From assembly GCA_017535945.1 (NCBI GenBank), contig JAFXTJ010000009.1:1-32340 (forward strand): DNA of 32,340 bases. The letters are read 5' to 3'. The translations under genes and the position numbers were made by a program. This stretch comes from Lachnospiraceae bacterium. GTDB taxonomy: Bacteria; Bacillota; Clostridia; Lachnospirales; Lachnospiraceae. Positions within the stretch are counted from its first letter, which is position 1, and every line of letters starts with the position of its first letter. The notes beneath the pieces are model-generated. The model saw only the letters and a program-made list of their open reading frames with translations, did no database searches and was not told the DNA's origin. This document shows positions 24,804 to 31,548 of the stretch, piece after piece.

Positions 24804-24815
24804 ATCGCTTGATAT
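24787..24815. repeat. Palindrome doublet at gene junction
   Basis: ATATC-GATC-GTTAT (24787-24800) and ATATC-GCTT-GATAT (24802-24815) are separated by one base, 15 bp start to start. They span the start codon of the GT-C-like gene (24803) and the stop of the acyltransferase gene (24815), so part of this doublet is non-coding. Confidence 0.75.
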
Positions 24816-26026
24816 TATATCTTGTTTTCCTCATCTTCCTTTTTCTCCGTCCAGCCTTCCTTCAGACGGTTTTTATGGATGGAGGCATCCAGTTGTTTCA
24901 GGCGCCGGATCGGCGGCGTGTCCTTCGTCACCCGGATAAGCCAGGCAAAGAGCGTGGCCCGGATGAAGTCCACCATACAGCCTGCCAGAAATACTATGAT
25001 AACGCTTGTTATCATATGTAGGATCAACATCAGCGGCTGCTGCTTCGGAACCGGACCGATAAAGTCTTCCAGCCAGAAAAGCCACCGGTCCCGGATCTCA
25101 TGATGCTCGTGGAGGAGATAAACTCCAAAGGTGAAGGGAGCGAGGAACCGCGCAGCGCGGGCAAGCCATCCCTCCCTGATGCGGATGTGCCTGAAAACGG
25201 TAAATAACCCCAGCGCCGCGCCGAGCGTGGGCAGATAGTTATAATGGAACGGTGTGCCGTACCAGCTGCCGAGGTGTCCGGTCGTCAGGTTCATCGCATG
25301 GACGGCCAGCGTGACGAGGAGGATCACGGCCGACGAAACGAGATAGAGGATGGCCCCTTTCCGGGCACGGTTCAGGAAGCTGACCTCATACTTGCGGATA
25401 TACGCCGCAATGAGATAGAGACACAGGAACCATCCGAACCCGTAGCCGTAATCATCGATGGGAAAAGCGACCGGTACCACGCTCTTGATCACGGAGAACC
25501 ACAGCAGCAGGCCGATGATCGTATACTTCAGCTGTTTTCTGCTCAGTCCCAGCACACCCTTGTTCAGGATCGGAGCAAAAAGATACATGAACACATAGGC
25601 CGTCGCAAACCAGTAGTGCTCCGAGGAGATCGGAAAGCAGTACTCCTGCAGCAGGCCGTAAGCGCCCTGATACGTGCCGGAGGAGCTGCCCGCCGCAAAC
25701 ATAACGCCTGTTATTAAAACGGTATAGAACAATACCTCCAGGATCACCCGCAGCAGGCGCCGCAGGGATACGCCGGTCTGAGACAGAAAATAGCCGCTGA
25801 TGAGCACCCAGATATTGACCGATGCGATACACAGCGATTCCAGTATGGCTCCCGTGACCGTGTCGGGTGTGAGCGCCTCTCCCATCACCGGGAGCAGCCC
25901 GCCGTGGGCCAGATAATGCAGGGCGATGACCATTCCCATGGCGATCACCCTGAGGAGCTCGAAATTTGCTTCTCTCCTGGTACGGTATCCCTCGTCTCCC
26001 CTTAGGATCTCCGAATTCGCCATCAT
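24815..26026 (-). CDS. Membrane acyltransferase, family 3 (OafA/WecH-like)
   Basis: The 403-residue integral membrane protein has about ten hydrophobic helices. Its N-terminus (ANFELLRVIAMGMVIALHYLAHGG) holds the family R-X10-H motif, Arg26 to His37. These enzymes move an acyl group, usually acetyl, from acyl-CoA across the membrane to a sugar hydroxyl, so here O-acetylation of the operon's glycan is likely. The ATG at 26026 overlaps the ABC transporter stop (ATGA). A second ATG at 26023 is equally well placed behind GAGAGGAG. Two copies of the 14-bp palindrome lie inside the gene. The C-terminal tail is highly charged and ends in an AT-rich stretch. Confidence 0.88.
   Translation of the reverse strand: MMANSEILRGDEGYRTRREANFELLRVIAMGMVIALHYLAHGGLLPVMGEALTPDTVTGAILESLCIASVNIWVLISGYFLSQTGVSLRRLLRVILEVLFYTVLITGVMFAAGSSSGTYQGAYGLLQEYCFPISSEHYWFATAYVFMYLFAPILNKGVLGLSRKQLKYTIIGLLLWFSVIKSVVPVAFPIDDYGYGFGWFLCLYLIAAYIRKYEVSFLNRARKGAILYLVSSAVILLVTLAVHAMNLTTGHLGSWYGTPFHYNYLPTLGAALGLFTVFRHIRIREGWLARAARFLAPFTFGVYLLHEHHEIRDRWLFWLEDFIGPVPKQQPLMLILHMITSVIIVFLAGCMVDFIRATLFAWLIRVTKDTPPIRRLKQLDASIHKNRLKEGWTEKKEDEENKI
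24999..25012. repeat. Palindrome ATAAC-GCTT-GTTAT with extended arms
   Basis: The best palindrome of the family. The arms extend to 8 bp (ATGATAAC at 24996-25003 and GTTATCAT at 25008-25015). It is inside the acyltransferase gene, coding Ile339-Thr-Ser-Val-Ile with ATA, ACA and GTT. Confidence 0.75.
25701..25714. repeat. Palindrome ATAAC-GCCT-GTTAT
   Basis: Identical over 14 bp to the copy at 24049-24062. It is inside the acyltransferase gene, coding Ile105-Thr-Gly-Val-Met with ATA, ACA and GTT codons. The surrounding few bases are unusually AT-rich. Confidence 0.75.
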
Positions 26027-27780
26027 ACTCCTCTCTCCGGCAGCGCCCGCTGCCCGTCGATACGGTAGACCATATCACATTTCTCTATGGTCTGCAGCCT
26101 GTGGGCGATGATGATGAGCGTCTTTCTGCCGTGCAGGCGGTTGATGCTCTCCATGATGGCCGCTTCCGTCTCCCCGTCCAGCGCGCTCGTGGCTTCATCC
26201 AGCACCAGAACCTCGGGATCCTCAAAGATCGCCCGTGCGATGCCGATGCGCTGTCTCTGTCCGCCGGAGAGACGGATGCCACGCTCGCCGATCGTCGTAT
26301 CCAGCCCGTCCGGCAGGCTCTTTACAAATTCATCCAGCTGTGCCTCCGCCAGTGCCCGCCAGACTCTCTCGTCGTCGATCTCATCATCCGGGATCCCGAA
26401 GGCCACGTTCTTGCGGATGGTCGTATCGATCATGAAGATGGTCTGCGGGATGTAGCCGATGTTCTTCAACCACCCGCGATAGTTGGAGAAGACATCCACC
26501 CCATCCGCCGTGACCGTACCGCCCTGTACCTGCAGCAGTCCCAGCATGATATCGACGATCGTGGTCTTGCCGGCGCCGGAGGCGCCGACGATACCGACTG
26601 CCTTGCCCACCGGGATGGTCATGGAAGCATGTTCGAGCACATTGGTCTCCGTACCCGGATAACGGTAGGTGATATCTGACAGCTCGATCTTATCCGTGAC
26701 GGGGAGCTTATCCACCGTCTCCCTCGCCCGGTAGCCGTTTTCGTCATAGGTCACGCGCACGTCGCGGATGTCCGTCTGCAGATTGTCGCTGACATTCATG
26801 AAAAAGGGCTCGAAATACGCGATGGAGGTCAGATAATTGTTGATGCGGTTGGCACTGGGAAGAAGCCTCGCAGCGGCGCCCGCGAGGACAGTCAGCTGCG
26901 GCAGCATCTGCGTGAAGGGCACGCCCGTGGAGAGGACGGCCAGCATGTAGCCGATCATGCCGGCGATCGCCACCGTCTCGATCAGGAGCCTGGGTGTTGA
27001 ATTGTAAAGCTGATACTTCTGCACCGCGTTCACATAGCCCTTGCCGCAGTCGGCGTAGCCGTTAATGAAGTATTTCTCCCGGGCAGCGATCTTGATGTCC
27101 TTGATCCCCGTCACCGACTCCTCGATCCACTTGTACAGACCGCTGTAATAATCCTGATTGTCCTTTCCGGCCCGCACCATGACCGGTTTGATGAAGTATT
27201 TGATGACGAGGAGCGTGACGATGAGCAGCAATGCGATCGTACAGGTCATGACAGGATCCGTAAAGAGCAGGATCCCCACCAGGCAGACAAAGACGATCAT
27301 CTCGCTCACAAGCTGCAGGATGCTCAGGATCAGCCCGTACATGTTGTTCACATCCGAAGTGATGCTGCGCTGGATCACCGTTGTGTCCGCCCCCAGATAG
27401 TACTCGTACTGTCTGGTCATGAAATTGATCATCATCCGGCGCGAAGTTTCGAACTGGTTCGTATAGACAAAACGCAGCTGCACCACATTGACCAGGAAGA
27501 GGAAGATATTCTTCAACACGAAGACGACGACGATGAGCACCATGAAGAATGCCGCAAAGGCTGTGGAACTCTGCATCCCCAGCCCGTTATAGAGCATGGC
27601 GAGCCACGGCTTCTCGACGATCTTGTCCGGATCCACCACGATCTGCATCACCGGGACGATGAGCCCGATCCCCAGAGATTCCAGGATACCGCCGATCAGC
27701 ATGAGCACGACGATGCCCGCCATCTGCCGCTTCTGCCTGCCGTCCAGCAGGACCGCCATTTTCTTTAAGATCTTACGCAT
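26023..27780 (-). CDS. ABC half-transporter, lipid-linked oligosaccharide flippase (PglK-like)
   Basis: The 585-residue protein has an N-terminal membrane domain with six helices (about 20-330) and a C-terminal ATPase (about 365-580). ATPase motifs are Walker A GASGAGKT at 399-406, signature LSGGQ at 504-508, Walker B VLVLDE at 524-529 and H-loop His560. The membrane domain and short inter-domain link resemble PglK, which flips undecaprenyl-diphosphate-linked glycans to the outer leaflet. As a homodimer it would do this for the product of this operon. No Wzx-type flippase is seen in the window. The ATG overlaps the upstream GT2 stop by 8 bp, and its own stop overlaps the acyltransferase start (ATGA). 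Confidence 0.87.
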   Translation of the reverse strand: MRKILKKMAVLLDGRQKRQMAGIVVLMLIGGILESLGIGLIVPVMQIVVDPDKIVEKPWLAMLYNGLGMQSSTAFAAFFMVLIVVVFVLKNIFLFLVNVVQLRFVYTNQFETSRRMMINFMTRQYEYYLGADTTVIQRSITSDVNNMYGLILSILQLVSEMIVFVCLVGILLFTDPVMTCTIALLLIVTLLVIKYFIKPVMVRAGKDNQDYYSGLYKWIEESVTGIKDIKIAAREKYFINGYADCGKGYVNAVQKYQLYNSTPRLLIETVAIAGMIGYMLAVLSTGVPFTQMLPQLTVLAGAAARLLPSANRINNYLTSIAYFEPFFMNVSDNLQTDIRDVRVTYDENGYRARETVDKLPVTDKIELSDITYRYPGTETNVLEHASMTIPVGKAVGIVGASGAGKTTIVDIMLGLLQVQGGTVTADGVDVFSNYRGWLKNIGYIPQTIFMIDTTIRKNVAFGIPDDEIDDERVWRALAEAQLDEFVKSLPDGLDTTIGERGIRLSGGQRQRIGIARAIFEDPEVLVLDEATSALDGETEAAIMESINRLHGRKTLIIIAHRLQTIEKCDMVYRIDGQRALPERGV

Positions 27781-28891
27781 GTGCCCGCATTCTCCGATAT
27801 TTCCATAACAAGCGATATTTTATATAGAACAGGAACTGCGATCTCATCTGCAGCTCCATGAAGCCCCGTTCCTCCGCATCGATCCGCTCCCTGTAATACG
27901 GATTCTCATAAAATCGCGGAAAAGCGTCCCGCATCTCCCGTGCCAGCCGCTTCGTGAAACGATAGACGGACTCCCGCCGCTCTCCCGGTCCCTCTCCCGT
28001 CCGATAGCCCGCCATGGCGGAAAACAGCGTATTGCGGTAAAAGAGGTTCGTAAAGAGGAATTCGATCTCCGGACGGTAGGCTTCCAGATAACCGCCCTGC
28101 TCCGCCTCCGCAAGCAGCAGCCGTCCCGCCTCCATCCGGTCATTCAGATTGCTCTCCGAAAGTGTATGCACCGTCGAGGTGCCGTGCTGGTAATAGAAAT
28201 ACAGCGGTTCGGGCAGATAGGCGAAATTCGTCGCCCGCAGCATCCAGGTCGCCGCCACCGCATTATCCTCGTAAAAGATCCCCTCCGGAAAGGTACCCGT
28301 CCCGTGGCGTCCCGCGGGGCAGGGGGCCAGCGTGTCCCCGAAGATGATCCGGCGCCGGTAGATCTTGACTACGAGGCTCCCGGAGTCCAACAATAACAAC
28401 TGATATTTATTTTTGTCCAGCATCCCCGCCTGTGCAGGATCATTATTCGGTACGCGTTCACCGGGTGTCATCGTGGGATGATCCACCAGCGAGTAATCGC
28501 AGCCCGCCATATCCGCGCCGGTGCGCTCCGCTTCGGCCAGGAGCCGCTCATAGTAATCGGGGCTTACCCAGTCATCGGCATCGATGAAACCGATCCATTC
28601 GCCCTGCGCTGCGGCGAGACCCAGATTCTTCGCCCCGCCCTGCTTCCGGTTCTCCGGTGAGGCGATCACCGTGAGCACTCCGCCGCTCCGCTTCTCGTAG
28701 TCCCTGAGCACCCGGAGGGAATCATCCGTGGACGCGTCATCCACCGCGAGGATCTCCGTTCGTCCCGGCTGCAGCTTCAGGATCGTCTGTGCCAGGAGGC
28801 TGTCCAGACAGCGGGCAAGTTTCCCCTCCCCCGCCATGTTGTACACGGGGACGATAATGCTGAGCAGTTTTGTCTGATGCGAAGGATCCAT
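27773..28891 (-). CDS. GT2 family glycosyltransferase
   Basis: The 372-residue cytoplasmic enzyme has a GT-A family 2 fold. It shows LLSIIVPVYN at 9-18, the nucleotide-binding AVDDASTDDS at 49-58, and DAD at 104-106 in GFIDADDW. The C-terminal half (about 220-372) is helical and charged, ending in basic residues that may touch the membrane. It should add one sugar to the lipid-linked glycan. I chose the ATG at 28891, 2 bp after the upstream TAG, since the family motif starts soon after. In-frame starts at 28912 and 28918 lie within the upstream gene and lack ribosome sites. The end overlaps the ABC transporter start by 8 bp. Two palindrome copies lie inside the gene. Confidence 0.9.
   Translation of the reverse strand: MDPSHQTKLLSIIVPVYNMAGEGKLARCLDSLLAQTILKLQPGRTEILAVDDASTDDSLRVLRDYEKRSGGVLTVIASPENRKQGGAKNLGLAAAQGEWIGFIDADDWVSPDYYERLLAEAERTGADMAGCDYSLVDHPTMTPGERVPNNDPAQAGMLDKNKYQLLLLDSGSLVVKIYRRRIIFGDTLAPCPAGRHGTGTFPEGIFYEDNAVAATWMLRATNFAYLPEPLYFYYQHGTSTVHTLSESNLNDRMEAGRLLLAEAEQGGYLEAYRPEIEFLFTNLFYRNTLFSAMAGYRTGEGPGERRESVYRFTKRLAREMRDAFPRFYENPYYRERIDAEERGFMELQMRSQFLFYIKYRLLWKYRRMRAHA
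27805..27818. repeat. Palindrome ATAAC-AAGC-GATAT
   Basis: Inside the 3' end of a GT2 gene, in a different codon phase from the copies near 25 kb. The coding strand uses TTG and TTA leucine codons here, rare in a gene that otherwise uses CTG or CTC. AT-rich sequence (TTTATATAG) follows on the plus strand. Confidence 0.7.
28393..28406. repeat. Palindrome ATAAC-AACT-GATAT
   Basis: Inside the same GT2 gene as the copy at 27805, in the same codon phase, again with TTG and TTA leucine codons. Both half-sites match. The central four bases (AACT) differ at two positions from the common AAGC. Confidence 0.6.
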
Positions 28892-28893
28892 CC

Positions 28894-30531
28894 CTATCTC
28901 AGTCTGTACCATGTCCACATGGCATCACGCATCACAAACTCCTTGGTCCCGTGGCCGGAGCCCAGCCGCATAAGTTCCGACAGACGCCTGTCCCGGTCGG
29001 CATTGTCCGCTGTATCGGCGGCGAACACATACCAGTCTTCCGAATCCGGCAGCGCATCGGCAGGGACCGGTTCCTCCCCGGCCGCGTTCACGAAATACAG
29101 CCGCGGAAAGCAGGAGAGTTTGTCATACAGTCTCCAGATATTGTCCGGCGTCTCTTCATTATACAGGACGATGGCGGGAATGTCACGGTTTGCACGTGCT
29201 GTCCCGACGGCGGCACGGTTTTCCGGATAGAGAAAGAGGACATGATCCTCCGCAAACAGCCCCCGGGCGACAATAAAGAGCAGGAGGCCCGCATACAGAA
29301 AACGCAGTGTCGCACGGACGATGCGGTTGACAAAGAGGCTTTTCTTCGTTGGTTCTCCGCCCATCGTTTTCAGCCCGCTCAGAAACCGGGTGAGCAGATA
29401 GTCCCCGGCCGAGATGAACAACAGCAGGAACAGCGGATCCACCGGCATCAGATAGCGGTTGGAAGTGTTGCCCAAAAGCAGCGCCGTCTCGGAAACCACA
29501 AGGAAATAGCCGCCGGCCGGTACGGCGACGAGGATCGTGGAGAGTTTGAATCTCCTGTCTCTGCGGCCGCCCGCCAACGCGAGCACGATGAACAGGAACA
29601 AAAACACCGGAAGGGTTCCCGAGAACAGATAGTCATTCAGCAGACCGCCGAAGAAGGCGATCCTTCTCCCCCAGTCCCCGACGGAGAAAAAGGCGCCGAC
29701 CGCCTCCTGTCCGCGATACCCCCGCAGGATATGTCTGAGACATGCCGGATAGATCAGGACACAGGCCGCCAGGGAAACCGCCTGACACAGACCGTAGCGC
29801 AGGATCCTCATCAGCCGGGTGCTCATCTCCGTTGCCTCCGTATCCTCCGTTTTCTGCAGAAACCAGAAAACGCAAACGGTCAGTGCCGTAAAAAAGAGCC
29901 AGATCACATAATAGTAATGTGTGAGAAATCCAAGAAAATTCACCGCCATCACACCCGCCATGCGGAGCTTTGTCATCCCGCGCAGCAGCCGCAGATGCAG
30001 GAGCAGACAGGCCAGCACCCATACCGTGAGCCACAGATACATCCGGATGAACATGGCAGCGGAAACCGTAAGCGGATGGACCGCCCAGACGAGGAGAAAA
30101 AGCGCCCGCAGACGGAATGAAAGCCGGCACTCCCTGAGGATCAGAAACAGCAGGAAAAACACAGCGATATACGCCGCAAGATTGACGGCGATCCCCTGCC
30201 ATTTGGAAAACAGCCCGGGCGTCAGGGAGCATGCTGTATGCAGCAGATCGTAATAGAGCGGCGGGTGCACATCCCAGGACTGCACGGTGTGCACCAGTCC
30301 GTAGCGGAAACGCTCCGCAGGCAGCACCGTGAATTCCGCCGTGATCTCCGCCGTATCGACCCAGGTGTTGTCCGGTGTGAAGAGTCCCGCCGTCCGGTTG
30401 GAAGAATAGTACGAATACAGCTCATCCTCGTGGAATCCCTGCTTCTGCGTGCCGAAGAAGAGGACCATCGCGATCCCCAGCAGCAGAATACCCGAGAAGC
30501 AGGCTGCCCGGATCCCCCTGCGCCCCCTCAC
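28894..30531 (-). CDS. Polytopic membrane glycosyltransferase-like protein (GT-C, ArnT/PMT_2-like)
   Basis: The 545-residue protein has an N-terminal helix (about 8-26) followed at once by FHEDELYSYYSSN (33-45), with acidic residues Glu35, Asp36 and Glu37. This is typical of the first extracytoplasmic loop of GT-C transferases. A second motif, DVHPPLYYDLLH (87-98), matches the HPPLYY signature of the ArnT/PMT_2-related group. About ten more helices follow, then a soluble C-terminal region (about 430-545). It probably moves a sugar from a polyprenyl-phosphate carrier to the glycan on the outer face. The start is a GTG overlapping the upstream stop (GTGA). The stop codon is TAG, 2 bp before the next ATG. 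Confidence 0.75.
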   Translation of the reverse strand: MRGRRGIRAACFSGILLLGIAMVLFFGTQKQGFHEDELYSYYSSNRTAGLFTPDNTWVDTAEITAEFTVLPAERFRYGLVHTVQSWDVHPPLYYDLLHTACSLTPGLFSKWQGIAVNLAAYIAVFFLLFLILRECRLSFRLRALFLLVWAVHPLTVSAAMFIRMYLWLTVWVLACLLLHLRLLRGMTKLRMAGVMAVNFLGFLTHYYYVIWLFFTALTVCVFWFLQKTEDTEATEMSTRLMRILRYGLCQAVSLAACVLIYPACLRHILRGYRGQEAVGAFFSVGDWGRRIAFFGGLLNDYLFSGTLPVFLFLFIVLALAGGRRDRRFKLSTILVAVPAGGYFLVVSETALLLGNTSNRYLMPVDPLFLLLFISAGDYLLTRFLSGLKTMGGEPTKKSLFVNRIVRATLRFLYAGLLLFIVARGLFAEDHVLFLYPENRAAVGTARANRDIPAIVLYNEETPDNIWRLYDKLSCFPRLYFVNAAGEEPVPADALPDSEDWYVFAADTADNADRDRRLSELMRLGSGHGTKEFVMRDAMWTWYRLR

Positions 30532-31547
30532 AGCCGCTTCACCCGCTTGTGGAGCGCACGCAGCGTGCGCGGTGCCAGAGACAGGAGGAACAGATTCCGG
30601 CGCTCCCTGCCCGACAGATACGGATTGAGGAAGATCTCCCGTCTGTTGTGCCGGATATAGTCGACCACCCGGCGGTAAAATTCATTGTCCCCGCGCATCC
30701 GGGATACCGGGATATGGAGCAGGTAATCCAGCCGCTGCACCAAAGCGAAGCGCGCTGCCGCAGGACGGATCCCCGGATGCTTCTCTTCGACCAGCGCCGC
30801 GGCAAAGTCGGCATTGTTCACGATATCGGTAAAGACCGGAGGAAAATAGTCTGCGTCTTCTCTACGTCTCCTGGAATTGCTGCCGGTGCGGTAACATACA
30901 TGATAATCCCGGCGGGGCAGTGATCCCAGACGGTCGATCCGCTCCAGCATCTGCAGGAGGAGCCGGAAATCCTCATTGAGCTCCCCCTCGGGAAAACGAA
31001 GCGGTGCCTCCCCTTCTCCGCCGTCGAAGAGACGCTTCGCCGTAAGTTTTGTACAAAAGGACGCGTCCCCCTCATGCAGCAGAAGAGAGAAGAGCATTTC
31101 CTCCGAGCGGATCCAGGTCTCCTCTTCGGGGATCGCCACGACAGACGGCAGTGCCGTGCCGTCTTCCGCGATCTCGTCCCGCCCGGTCTGGACCATCTCC
31201 GCGCCCGTGGCTTCAATAAAAGCTGCCAGCGCCTCATACATATCGGGAGAAACCGTATCGTCACTGTCCACAAAACCCAGATGATCCCCGGTAGCCGCAT
31301 CGATCCCGGTGTTTCTCGCCGCGCTGGATCCGCCGTTCTCCCGGCGGATCAGCCGGATATTCCCGTGCCTGCGCGCATAGTCCTCCGCCAGCGCGGCACT
31401 GTCATCGGTGGAGCCGTCATCCACAACGATGATCTCCAGCCGCTCCGCGGGAAAAGTCTGGGCCAGCAGAGAATCGAGGCAGCGGGATAAATAACACCTG
31501 GTATTATATACGGGTACGATGACACTGATCTTATTCACAGGATGCAT
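30528..31547 (-). CDS. GT2 family glycosyltransferase
   Basis: The 339-residue cytoplasmic enzyme has family 2 motifs ISVIVPVYNTRCYLSRCLDS at 7-26, VVDDGSTDDS at 41-50, GGSSAARN at 72-79 and the metal-binding DSD at 94-96. The C-terminal part is basic (ending KRVKRL). It is related in layout to the GT2 at 27773-28891 but clearly distinct in sequence, so the two probably add different sugars. I chose the ATG at 31547, 1 bp after the upstream stop, with GGGAGG 6-7 bases before it. A longer frame to 31592 lies inside the upstream gene. The stop overlaps the next start (GTGA). Confidence 0.92.
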   Translation of the reverse strand: MHPVNKISVIVPVYNTRCYLSRCLDSLLAQTFPAERLEIIVVDDGSTDDSAALAEDYARRHGNIRLIRRENGGSSAARNTGIDAATGDHLGFVDSDDTVSPDMYEALAAFIEATGAEMVQTGRDEIAEDGTALPSVVAIPEEETWIRSEEMLFSLLLHEGDASFCTKLTAKRLFDGGEGEAPLRFPEGELNEDFRLLLQMLERIDRLGSLPRRDYHVCYRTGSNSRRRREDADYFPPVFTDIVNNADFAAALVEEKHPGIRPAAARFALVQRLDYLLHIPVSRMRGDNEFYRRVVDYIRHNRREIFLNPYLSGRERRNLFLLSLAPRTLRALHKRVKRL

Positions 31548-31548
31548 C

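Noticed and set aside
24814-24819. Internal promoter from a perfect TATAAT on the minus strand
   Set aside because: The -35 position 17 bp upstream (AAAGGA-like) has no resemblance to consensus and no extended -10 TG is present. It is mentioned only as context.
12579-25714. The 14-bp motif as an RNA hairpin for antitermination
   Set aside because: In several copies the fourth arm position would give a U-U, C-U or A-A mismatch in RNA, and the copies occur in both orientations of the centre. DNA half-site recognition fits better.
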